Assembly: GCA_022825185.1 (NCBI GenBank) | Contig: JAJDYK010000098.1 | Location: 1-11,046, forward strand | DNA length: 11,046 bases | Direction of reading: 5' to 3' | From: Candidatus Latescibacterota bacterium | GTDB taxonomy: Bacteria > Latescibacterota > UBA2968 > UBA8231 | Shown: in pieces, positions 1 through 6,688 of the stretch | Numbering within the stretch: position 1 is the stretch's first letter | Layout of the letters: each line of letters opens with the position of its first letter | The notes under the pieces: model-generated | What the model was told of the DNA's origin: nothing | Database searches by the model: none | What the model saw: only the letters and a program-made list of their open reading frames with translations | Made by a program: the position numbers and the translations under genes

Positions 1-891
1 CGCGTTTTGGGAATACCCAATGGCCGTGCGCGGGTGTCGCTTGTCGGCAAAGTTGCGGCTGAGCCGTTCCTCCTCTACTTCAATGGATACTCCGCCATTG
101 CGCAGGATGCGCGGGCCGCCACTGATGGCTTCCATTAACTTGGCGTGGGCCGGGGCCAACCGACAATATAGCTGCACCGTATCGCCCAAGGCGATCTGTT
201 CGGTCTCCTCGTATTCTGCCCCAGCGGCCAACAGCCACTGATCGCGCTGGAGGGATAGCGGCCAAGCCTCCTGCCGACTCTGTTGCACCTGAAAGGAGAT
301 CGTGTCGTTGGCAATGGCGGTGTTGCCCAGCCCTTGCAACAGAAAGCCTGTGGCCGCTTGCAGCGAATCCCCCTGCACCTGCGCATGATCGTTGAACACA
401 GATAGTTCTCCGAGCGCTGGCTCGTGGTTAAATCCCGCGATGTGCAGGTGCTCGCCCTCGGCCGTCAACAGGCCCAATTCCATCTTGTACACTGAGATCA
501 AGGGCTGGCCCGTCTCGGTAATGGCAAAGGCCGAGCGCCGCTGTGGGATGCGGATGAGATTGCCGGACTCGATGTACAACCCGGCTGGCTGGCTGGACTC
601 ACCGGGAAACAAAAAGTCCCCGTTTATGGCCGCTAAAGCACCGGCGGCCAAACTACTGGTCTTTTGCGCCTCTCCCTGCTTGGCGGTGCGCACTCGAATG
701 CCCGCCGCCCAAGAGCGCGGCAAATCCACTTCCACGACATGGATCCGCCACGGCCCTTCGGGCACGTGAATTTTGTGATACACCACCCCAGGAGCTATTT
801 CTTCGGTGTTTTCCTGGGCGCAACTCCAACTCAAGGACCACGCGAGAAGCGCAATGAAGAGACGAGTAGAAGCCCTATGCGATATAGCCAA
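1..891 (-). CDS. Secreted phosphodiester glycosidase family protein (NAGPA domain), C-terminus cut by the window edge
   Basis: The reverse strand is open from position 891 to the left edge, giving 297 residues without a stop. The family is named for the enzyme that uncovers N-acetylglucosamine-1-phosphodiester linkages; bacterial members are mostly uncharacterised secreted glycan or phosphodiester hydrolases. Visible family signatures are AAINGDF (residues 87-93), ISGGPRILRNG (256-266) and RHPRTAIGYS (285-294). The C-terminal part, where the family usually has an LDGGGS-type motif, lies outside the window. The first 25 residues look like a signal peptide: a basic start, then a hydrophobic stretch LFIALLAWSL, then a likely signal peptidase I site S-C-A before Q26. 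No ATG exists in frame near the N-terminus. The TTG at 891-889 is chosen because it gives the complete signal peptide and has GAGGT 9 nt upstream; an in-frame stop lies just upstream. Family assignment is firm, the exact start less so, and the substrate is unknown. Confidence 0.85.
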   Translation of the reverse strand, partial: MAISHRASTRLFIALLAWSLSWSCAQENTEEIAPGVVYHKIHVPEGPWRIHVVEVDLPRSWAAGIRVRTAKQGEAQKTSSLAAGALAAINGDFLFPGESSQPAGLYIESGNLIRIPQRRSAFAITETGQPLISVYKMELGLLTAEGEHLHIAGFNHEPALGELSVFNDHAQVQGDSLQAATGFLLQGLGNTAIANDTISFQVQQSRQEAWPLSLQRDQWLLAAGAEYEETEQIALGDTVQLYCRLAPAHAKLMEAISGGPRILRNGGVSIEVEEERLSRNFADKRHPRTAIGYSQNA

Positions 892-900
892 AAGAAGTGT

Positions 901-905
901 ACCTC
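901..905 (-). promoter_or_regulatory. Ribosome binding site for the phosphodiester glycosidase gene
   Basis: On the minus strand this reads GAGGT, a good match to the Shine-Dalgarno core, 9 nt before the TTG at 891-889. It is the main support for using a TTG start for a gene without a usable ATG. Confidence 0.5.
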
Positions 906-957
906 AGCGGCAAGGGGACTGAAGGCGCGTTATGGTATCTCTCGTTAAAACCGACCA

Positions 958-986
958 AAGGTAGCCCTGTGCTAAAACCGTGTCAA
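958..986 (-). promoter_or_regulatory. Possible sigma70-type promoter for the leftward gene
   Basis: On the minus strand a perfect TTGACA (986-981) is followed after exactly 17 nt by TACCTT (963-958), which keeps only three of six -10 consensus positions. A transcript would start near 950, about 60 nt before the TTG start. The location in a divergent intergenic spacer is right for a promoter. The weak -10 box and the unknown sigma factors of this organism keep confidence low. Confidence 0.3.
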
Positions 987-1044
987 TTTTCTCCGGCGAC
1001 TGGCCCGGCCGCAGACCAAGCCCTTTATTTAGAGAAATTAGAGA

Positions 1045-1049
1045 AAGGA
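1045..1049 (+). promoter_or_regulatory. Ribosome binding site for the Gfo/Idh/MocA gene
   Basis: AAGGA ends 5 nt before the ATG at 1055 and decides the start. An upstream in-frame GTG at 980 would add 25 residues that do not resemble the family's N-terminus. The site overlaps the second copy of a 9-bp tandem repeat (TAGAGAAAT at 1030-1038, TAGAGAAAG at 1039-1047). Confidence 0.6.
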
Positions 1050-1054
1050 CGCCA

Positions 1055-2062
1055 ATGAAAGCTATACTAGTAGGGTTGGGCGGCCGGGGCCGCTATTGGC
1101 TCGGCCAGTGCCAACAGCAGACAGGCGTCGAGGTAGCAGCTTGCGTCGAGCCTTTCGCGCCCAACTGCCAGCGCGCAACAGCCGACCACGGCTTTACCGC
1201 CGACCGGATATACGACGACCTCGGCCAAGCTCTCAACGCCGTGCAAGCCGACTTCGTGCTCGACGTAACCCCGCCAGCCATCCACGAAGAAATCGCCATG
1301 CAGACCTTTGCCGCCGGCCTGCACCTGCTCGGAGAAAAGCCCCTCAGCGACGATTACCAAGCGGCCCGGCGCGTAGTGGAAGCTGGCACTCAAGCCGGCG
1401 TCTCCCACATGATTACCCAGAACTACCGCTTCAACGGCCTGCCGCGCACGACCCGCCGCCTGCTCGCCGAAGATCTCATCGGCCCGGTCGGCCAACTCGA
1501 TGTCTCGCTCTACGTCAACTGGGCCGACTCGCCCGGCTCGCACTACGTCACCGAGCCGTATATGTTCCTCACCGACATGGGCATTCACCACTTCGACATG
1601 ATGCGCTACACCCTCGGCCAAGACCCTATAAGCGCGCACGCCCTCACTTGGAACCTCCCCTGGGGCTGGCACCGTGGCGACGCCGCCCAGATGATCCTCT
1701 TCCGCTTTGCCAACGGCGTGGTCGCCACGCATCGCGGCATCGGCTGCACGGTCGGGCACGTGCCAGCCGGGCACAACGGCGAGTGGCGCTACGAGGGGCC
1801 GCACGGCACCCTGACGTGGGAGGGCTTCGACCTGTACCACACCCACTCGCACCGCGCCGACCCCAAAATTCGCCGACAGGTTCCTCTCGACGACGATGGC
1901 GGCCAAGGCCAAAACCCCGTGCTACGGGAATTCGTCGCCGCCATCGAAGCGGGCCGTACGCCCGAGTGCAACGCGGCAGACAACCTCAAGTCCATGGCCA
2001 TGGTTTTTGCCGCAGTCAAAAGCGCGATGGAAGGACGCGAAGTATCCATCGACGAGCTATAG
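1055..2062 (+). CDS. Gfo/Idh/MocA family NAD(P)-dependent oxidoreductase
   Basis: A 335-residue cytoplasmic dehydrogenase, normal length for the family, which oxidises or reduces sugars, inositols and related polyols with NAD(P). The N-terminal Rossmann fold begins at once (MKAILVGLGGRGRYW) with the dinucleotide-binding glycines GLGGRG at residues 7-12. The conserved EKP motif is at 94-96 (GEKPLSDD). The C-terminal half carries the usual substrate-side helix DMGIHHFDMMRY (174-185), with the histidine pair at the position of the family's catalytic region. A tail rich in Asp, Gly and Gln (279-286) precedes the final helices. The ATG at 1055 is preferred for its ribosome binding site and because the Rossmann strand starts directly at Met1. 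The gene is first in a plus-strand run, 53 bp before cysS, so it may head the operon. Fold and class are secure; the specific substrate cannot be assigned. Confidence 0.9.
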   Translation: MKAILVGLGGRGRYWLGQCQQQTGVEVAACVEPFAPNCQRATADHGFTADRIYDDLGQALNAVQADFVLDVTPPAIHEEIAMQTFAAGLHLLGEKPLSDDYQAARRVVEAGTQAGVSHMITQNYRFNGLPRTTRRLLAEDLIGPVGQLDVSLYVNWADSPGSHYVTEPYMFLTDMGIHHFDMMRYTLGQDPISAHALTWNLPWGWHRGDAAQMILFRFANGVVATHRGIGCTVGHVPAGHNGEWRYEGPHGTLTWEGFDLYHTHSHRADPKIRRQVPLDDDGGQGQNPVLREFVAAIEAGRTPECNAADNLKSMAMVFAAVKSAMEGREVSIDEL

Positions 2063-2115
2063 TTGGTTCTTGTCCCATTGCCACATCTTGTGCCTAACCC
2101 CTCTTTAATAGACTT

Positions 2116-3495
2116 ATGACCCTGCATCTTTTTGATACCTATGCCCGCCAAGAGCGCCCCTTTACGCCGCTCGCGCCGCCTCAAGTACGCCTGTACGCCT
2201 GCGGCCCGACCGTGTACAACTACCAGCACATCGGCAACCTGCGCACCTATATCTTCGAGGACATCCTGCGGCGCGCCCTCGAATACAGCGGCTATGAGGT
2301 CCACCACGTCGTCAACATCACCGACGTAGGACACCTGACCTCCGACGCGGACACCGGCGAAGACAAGATGGAAGCCGGCGCGCGACGCACCGGCTTGACG
2401 GCTTGGGAAATTGCCGAGCGCTACACTGCGGATTTCCAAGAAAAGCTCGAGTGGCTCAACGTGCTCGCGCCCCACGTCTGGTGCCGTGCCACCGACCACA
2501 TTAGCGAGCAGATTGCCGCCATCGCCGCCATAGAGGAAAAAGGCTATACGTACCGCACAGACGACGGCCTGTACTTCGACACCTCGCGCCTGAGCGACTA
2601 CGGCCATCTCGCCCGCCTCAACATCGAGGGCCTACAAGGCGGCCAGCGCGTCGATCTCGGGCAGAAGCGCCGCGTCACGGACTTTGCGCTGTGGAAGTTC
2701 AGCCCAGCAGACGCGCAACGACAGATGGAATGGGACAGCCCGTGGGGGCGCGGCTTCCCCGGCTGGCACATCGAATGTACCGCTATGGCGGCCAAGTACT
2801 TAGGGCCGTACTTCGACATCCACTGCGGCGGCGAGGATCACGTCCCGGTCCACCACACCAACGAGATCGCCCAAGCCCAAGCCTGCTACGACACGCGGCT
2901 AGCCGAATTCTGGCTCCACGGCGCGTTTCTACAACTCGACGGGGAGAAGATGTCCAAGTCGAGCGGCGACTTCCTGCGCCTCGAATCCCTCGTCGAAGAG
3001 GGCTATGATCCCCTCGCCTACCGCTTTTTCTGCCTCGGAGCGCGCTACCGCGCCAAGCTCTCCTTCACTTGGGAAAGTCTTAGCGGCGCGGCCACGGCCC
3101 TCGATCGACTGCGCACCGCCGCCCACGCTTGGGGTGAGCCTTCTGAACCCGACGACCGCTACGTGGCTGCATTCAAAGAGCGCGTCGAGGACGACCTCAA
3201 CATGCCGCGCGTCCTCGCCCTGTGCTGGGAGCTCGTGGCCGACGATCTCCCCGACGCCGCCAAGAAAGCCACGCTCCTGCACTTCGACCAAGTCATGGGC
3301 TTGGGGCTAGCCGAGTGGACGCCGCGCGAGGCGGAGATACCCGACGCGATTCACGCGCTCGCCGCTCAGCGCCAACAGGCCCGTGACGCCAAGGACTGGG
3401 CCACGGCCGACGCCCTGCGCGACGAAATCGCCGCGGCCGGCTACGAAATCGAAGACACCCCCCAAGGCCCCAACATCCGCCCGCTCAAAACCTAA
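2116..3495 (+). CDS. cysS: Cysteinyl-tRNA synthetase (class I)
   Basis: Charges tRNA-Cys with cysteine in the cytoplasm. At 459 residues it is close to the E. coli enzyme (461). The class I HIGH motif appears as HIGN (38-41) within CGPTVYNYQHIGNLRTY. The KMSKS loop is at 278-282 (GEKMSKSSGD). The four zinc ligands expected from the E. coli enzyme are present at consistent spacing: C29, C221 (GWHIEC), H246 and E250 (VHHTNEIAQ). The C-terminal anticodon region ends with a helical RQQARDAKDWATADALRDEI segment typical of the family. The zinc-site segment reads GGEDHVPVHHTNEIAQ rather than the commoner GG-D-L-FPHHENEIAQ form, a variant that may carry phylogenetic signal. No clear Shine-Dalgarno sequence precedes the ATG. 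Its stop is 14 bp before the M81 gene, so it is probably co-transcribed with it, an unusual setting for a housekeeping gene. Confidence 0.97.
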   Translation: MTLHLFDTYARQERPFTPLAPPQVRLYACGPTVYNYQHIGNLRTYIFEDILRRALEYSGYEVHHVVNITDVGHLTSDADTGEDKMEAGARRTGLTAWEIAERYTADFQEKLEWLNVLAPHVWCRATDHISEQIAAIAAIEEKGYTYRTDDGLYFDTSRLSDYGHLARLNIEGLQGGQRVDLGQKRRVTDFALWKFSPADAQRQMEWDSPWGRGFPGWHIECTAMAAKYLGPYFDIHCGGEDHVPVHHTNEIAQAQACYDTRLAEFWLHGAFLQLDGEKMSKSSGDFLRLESLVEEGYDPLAYRFFCLGARYRAKLSFTWESLSGAATALDRLRTAAHAWGEPSEPDDRYVAAFKERVEDDLNMPRVLALCWELVADDLPDAAKKATLLHFDQVMGLGLAEWTPREAEIPDAIHALAAQRQQARDAKDWATADALRDEIAAAGYEIEDTPQGPNIRPLKT

Positions 3496-3509
3496 TCGAA
3501 CGGACGCCC

Positions 3510-4997
3510 ATGTCCCGCATCCTCGTCGCCGAGTGCAAGCAAGAAATCTCCTCCTTCAACCCAATCATCGGCACGTACGACAACTTCTCCATCCGCCGCG
3601 GCCCCGAGTTGCTCACCTATCACCAAGGCCGCGAGACCGAGTTGTGCGGTGCCTTGCAGGTCTTCGCCGACAGCCACATCGACGTCGTCCCCACGTACGG
3701 GGCCGTTGCCCCCTCGGCCGGGCCTTTAGACCAACAGGACTTCGAGCGCCTTGCCGCCGAGCTGCTCGACGCGGTCACGCCGCGCCTAGCCGACGCCGAC
3801 GGCATGTACTTCTGCCTGCACGGTGCCATGGGCTGCACCGAGGAACTCGACCCGGAAGGCTACTTGCTGCAAGAGATTCGCCGCAGCGCCGGTCCCGACT
3901 TCCCCATCGTGATCTCGCAAGACCTCCACGGCATCCTCACCCACCGCATGTTGGAGCACTCAAACGGCCTCGCCATTTATCACACCTATCCGCACGTCGA
4001 TTTGGCCGACACCGGCCGCCGCGCCGCGTACTTGCTCCTCCAAGTTCTCGCCGGCGCGCAGCCCGTAGTGGCCCGCGTGCGAGTACCCGCGCTCGTGCGC
4101 GGCAACGAACTCATCACTGCCTCCGGCGTGTACGGCGAGACCATCCGCTACTGCCAAGCCCTAGAGGAGCAGCCCGACATTCTCGCCGCCGGCATGATGA
4201 TCGGCAACCCATTCACCGATGTGCCCGAGCTGTGCTCCCAAGCCATCGTCGTGGCCGATGCCGACCCCGACCTCGCCCGCAGCGAGGCCCTGCATCTCGC
4301 CGCTGATTTTTGGGAACGGCGCGCACTCATGCAGCCCGACCTCGTATCCGTCGAAGACGCCGTCTCCCAAGCTGCCCAATACAGCGGCCCAGTGCTCTTC
4401 ACCGACGCAGCCGACGCTCCCTCCTCGGGCGCGACCGGCGACAGCAACGTGCTGCTCCAAGCCCTACACGCCAACGGGTACTCTGGCCAAGTACTCGCCC
4501 CCCTAGTAGATGCACCCGCCGCGTACATGGCCCACGACGCCGGACTCGGTGCGCGCATCCACGTGGTCTTGGGCGGCTCGCTCGACTCGCGCTTTGCCCC
4601 GCTCGACCTAGAGGTAGAAGTCACCCAACTCGGCGACGGCGAATATCTCTGCGAATCTTGGAACACGCCCCAGCACGCCGGGCCTACGGCCGTGCTGGAA
4701 AGCGACAATCTCACCATCGTCTGCGTCAGCCGCTCGGTGCCCTTTATCGATCGCTCGGTTTTTATCGCCCACGACATCAACCCCAAGGACTACGACCTCA
4801 TCGTCATCAAGTCACCGCACTGCCAGTGGCACTTTTTCGACGAATGGGCCGAGATAAATTTCAACGTCGATGCCCTTGGCTCGACCAGCGCGAACTTGCC
4901 CACCCTCGGGCACCGCGTCTGCCAGCGGCCCATGTATCCACTCGAACTCGATGCCCCTTTTGACCCAGTCGCCGAAATGTTCGGCACAGGAGCCTAG
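3510..4997 (+). CDS. M81 family metallopeptidase (MlrC-like)
   Basis: A 495-residue protein of the MlrC/M81 family, whose founding member degrades linearised microcystin; most members have unknown substrates, and some sit in amide or amino-acid catabolism clusters. The start is typical: a short beta strand and an SSFNP motif (14-18). LHGAM is at 103-107. The predicted zinc ligands are D138 and H140 in SQDLHG and H162 in YHTYPHVDLADTG. The C-terminal domain begins near 295 with FTDAADAPSSGATGDS, the conserved loop that in relatives reads roughly DADNPGGGxxGD. No signal peptide is seen, so it is probably cytoplasmic. The ATG lies 14 bp after the cysS stop, with GGA 5 nt upstream, and the following gene starts 4 bp after this stop. 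Family is secure; calling it a microcystinase would be over-reach. Confidence 0.9.
   Translation: MSRILVAECKQEISSFNPIIGTYDNFSIRRGPELLTYHQGRETELCGALQVFADSHIDVVPTYGAVAPSAGPLDQQDFERLAAELLDAVTPRLADADGMYFCLHGAMGCTEELDPEGYLLQEIRRSAGPDFPIVISQDLHGILTHRMLEHSNGLAIYHTYPHVDLADTGRRAAYLLLQVLAGAQPVVARVRVPALVRGNELITASGVYGETIRYCQALEEQPDILAAGMMIGNPFTDVPELCSQAIVVADADPDLARSEALHLAADFWERRALMQPDLVSVEDAVSQAAQYSGPVLFTDAADAPSSGATGDSNVLLQALHANGYSGQVLAPLVDAPAAYMAHDAGLGARIHVVLGGSLDSRFAPLDLEVEVTQLGDGEYLCESWNTPQHAGPTAVLESDNLTIVCVSRSVPFIDRSVFIAHDINPKDYDLIVIKSPHCQWHFFDEWAEINFNVDALGSTSANLPTLGHRVCQRPMYPLELDAPFDPVAEMFGTGA
4988..4992 (+). promoter_or_regulatory. Ribosome binding site for the TIM-barrel isomerase gene, inside the end of the M81 gene
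   Basis: AGGAG, 9 nt before the ATG at 5002 and overlapping the last sense codons of the M81 gene. It supports the 5002 start over in-frame codons further upstream (4870 onward) and indicates translational coupling of the two genes. Confidence 0.6.
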
Positions 4998-5001
4998 CTT
5001 T

Positions 5002-5763
5002 ATGCCCACTATCAAACAATCCGTCTGCTTCAACCCCTTCACCAGCAGAGGCCTCAGCCCGCAGGAACTCGTCGCTGCCGCCGCCCGCATCGGCTACCAA
5101 TCCGTAGAGATGGCGGCCCAAGAACACTGGCCCCTGATTCAAGACCACGGCCTCGCCATCGCCATTGTCTCCGGCCACGCTTCCCTGCCCGACGGCCTCA
5201 ACAAGCCCGAAAACCACGACCGCATCGAAGACGAGTTGCTCGCCAACATCGACCTCGCCGTTGAATGCGGCATTCCCTCGCTGATTTGCTTTTCCGGCAA
5301 CAGCGAGGGCCGCTCCTCAGAAGAGGGCCTCGCCAACTGCGTCGCCGGTCTGCGCCGCGTCACCGGAGCCGCCGAGGAAAAAAGCATTACCCTCTGCATG
5401 GAATTGCTCAACTCGCGCGTCAACCATCCCGACTACCAGTGCGACCGCACCGCTTGGGGCGTGGCTCTGTGCCGGGCCGTCGGCTCGCCCCGCTTCAAGC
5501 TGCTCTACGACATCTACCACATGCAGATCATGGAAGGCGATCTCATCCGCAACATCACCGACCACATCGACTGCATCGGCCACTTCCACACGGCCGGCAA
5601 CCCCGGTCGCCGCGACCTCGACGACCAGCAGGAGATCTACTACCCGCCGATCATGCAAGCCATCGCCGCCACTTCCTACGACGGCTATGTCGGCCACGAG
5701 TACCGACCCAAGGGCGATGCCATTGATTCGCTCGAACACGCTTTTGAGGTCTGCAATGTCTGA
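5002..5763 (+). CDS. Hydroxypyruvate isomerase-like TIM-barrel protein (xylose isomerase-like superfamily)
   Basis: A 253-residue protein, matching the usual length of about 250-260 for hydroxypyruvate isomerase and related sugar isomerases/epimerases, which interconvert aldo and keto forms using a metal ion. The order of barrel motifs fits: an N-terminal strand with KQSVCFNPF (5-13), RIGYQSVEM (29-37), E134 in CMELLNSRVNH, D170 and H173 in LLYDIYHMQIMEGD, H196 in GHFHTAGNPGR, and E233 in GYVGHEYRPKG. E134, D170, H196 and E233 are the likely metal or catalytic residues. The segment after GNPGR reads RRDLDDQQEIYY and lacks the exact EPGTGE of classical hydroxypyruvate isomerase, so another ketose or tetronate-type substrate is possible. 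The gene starts 4 bp after the M81 stop, indicating one operon. Superfamily is secure, reaction only probable. Confidence 0.85.
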   Translation: MPTIKQSVCFNPFTSRGLSPQELVAAAARIGYQSVEMAAQEHWPLIQDHGLAIAIVSGHASLPDGLNKPENHDRIEDELLANIDLAVECGIPSLICFSGNSEGRSSEEGLANCVAGLRRVTGAAEEKSITLCMELLNSRVNHPDYQCDRTAWGVALCRAVGSPRFKLLYDIYHMQIMEGDLIRNITDHIDCIGHFHTAGNPGRRDLDDQQEIYYPPIMQAIAATSYDGYVGHEYRPKGDAIDSLEHAFEVCNV

Positions 5764-5798
5764 AACCTTCCAGCGATGGTCACACGAGGGCAAAGTAT

Positions 5799-5820
5799 CC
5801 GCAGATGAACGCAGATGGCG
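5799..5820 (+). repeat. Intergenic GCAGAT mini-repeat, copy 1
   Basis: In the 93-bp gap between the TIM-barrel and dioxygenase genes, GCAGAT occurs twice with a 10-nt period (5801-5806 and 5811-5816), preceded by CC. The 5' part, CCGCAGATG followed 1-2 nt later by CGCAGAT, matches the reverse complement of the repeat at 8497-8522. Related short CGCAGAT-type repeats are recalled from intergenic regions of several uncultured and PVC-type bacteria; that link is from memory and was not checked here. Confidence 0.5.
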
Positions 5821-5856
5821 GGATGACGTTGTTTGGGGCGTACACGAGATTTTCAA

Positions 5857-6669
5857 ATGGCCTGTGAGATAACAATCGCGCCCACCGGCGGCGCGCTCGG
5901 CGCTGAGATCAAAGGCTGCGACCTATCCGCACCGCTCGCGCCCGACCAAGTCGCACAAGTGCGCCAAGCACTGCTCGACTACGGCGTGGTCTTCTTTCGC
6001 CAGCAGCAACTCAGCGACGAAGACCAAGTGCGCTTCACTGCGTACTTTGGCAAACCCGTACCGCACGTGCGCAAGCAGCGCCCACGGCGAGTCAAGGAGA
6101 TTTTCCTCATCTCCAATGTCAAAGAAAACGGCGAGCCAATCGGCGAACTAGGCGATGAACTGATTCCCTTCCACTCGGATCTTTCCTACCTACAACGCCC
6201 CGGCACCCTGTCGGTACTCTACGCAGTGGAAATCCCCTCGGAGGGCGGCCAGACCCAGTGGTGCAATTGCACTGCGGCCTACGAAGCACTCGACGACGCT
6301 TGGAAAACCCGTCTCAAGGGAATGCGCGCCGTGCATCGCCACTACGTCGAAGCGCAAAATCCCCCCGAGCACATCGCCCACCCCATCGTTCGCACCCATC
6401 CCGAAACAGGTCGCCGCTCGCTCTACGTAGGGCCGCACCTGACCAAATACGTCGTCGGCCTCAGCCGCCAAGAAAGCGACGCCCTGCTCGGCAAACTGTA
6501 CGCCCATCTCGAACAGCCGCGCTTCGTCTGGACCCATGAGTGGCAAGTCGGCGACCTCGTTCTCTTCGACAACCGCCCGACCATGCACCGCCGCCTCGCC
6601 TTCCCCCCAGACCAGCGCCGTCTGATGAAACGCACTCAGGTTTTCAACGACGAAATACCTGTGGAGTGA
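5857..6669 (+). CDS. TauD/TfdA family Fe(II)/2-oxoglutarate-dependent dioxygenase
   Basis: A 270-residue cytoplasmic oxygenase that would couple decarboxylation of 2-oxoglutarate to hydroxylation, often followed by cleavage, of a small substrate such as a sulfonate, an aryloxyacid or a carnitine-like compound. The iron-binding facial triad is visible: H106 and D108 in FHSDLSY and H244 in DNRPTMHRR. R255, eleven residues after the distal histidine in PDQRRLMKR, matches the 2-oxoglutarate-binding arginine of TauD (H255/R266 in E. coli). The N-terminal GALGAEIKGCDLSAPL (12-27) is also characteristic. The ATG at 5857 gives a normal N-terminus; an in-frame TTG at 5833 would add eight residues without family support, and neither has a strong ribosome binding site. 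The 93-bp gap before it carries a repeat, so co-transcription with the upstream operon is plausible but not certain. Substrate not assignable. Confidence 0.92.
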   Translation: MACEITIAPTGGALGAEIKGCDLSAPLAPDQVAQVRQALLDYGVVFFRQQQLSDEDQVRFTAYFGKPVPHVRKQRPRRVKEIFLISNVKENGEPIGELGDELIPFHSDLSYLQRPGTLSVLYAVEIPSEGGQTQWCNCTAAYEALDDAWKTRLKGMRAVHRHYVEAQNPPEHIAHPIVRTHPETGRRSLYVGPHLTKYVVGLSRQESDALLGKLYAHLEQPRFVWTHEWQVGDLVLFDNRPTMHRRLAFPPDQRRLMKRTQVFNDEIPVE

Positions 6670-6688
6670 ACATCGAAAAAAATATGTC

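Noticed and set aside
392..948. Plus-strand open frames across the left end (125 and 94 codons)
   Set aside because: They lie antisense to the phosphodiester glycosidase frame, which has clear family motifs, and their translations show no recognisable pattern.
980..1054. Extension of the oxidoreductase to a GTG at 980
   Set aside because: The extra 25 residues do not fit a Rossmann N-terminus, and the ATG at 1055 has a well-spaced AAGGA.
1067..1912. 281-codon minus-strand open frame opposite the oxidoreductase gene
   Set aside because: Long antisense frames are expected in GC-rich genes with C/G third positions. The translation is low-complexity Val/Ala/Gly-rich and the plus-strand gene is unambiguous.
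4148..4786. 212-codon minus-strand open frame opposite the M81 gene
   Set aside because: A Ser/Ala/Arg-rich translation with no motifs. The plus-strand frame carries the metal-binding motifs and conserved C-terminal loop.
3510..4997. Naming the M81 gene microcystinase C (mlrC)
   Set aside because: Family membership is clear, but no mlrA, mlrB or mlrD partners are present and most M81 proteins act on other substrates.
4870..5001. Extension of the TIM-barrel protein upstream into the M81 gene
   Set aside because: The added residues are a Pro/Ser/Ala-rich shadow of the M81 frame. The ATG at 5002 has AGGAG 9 nt upstream and gives the normal family length.
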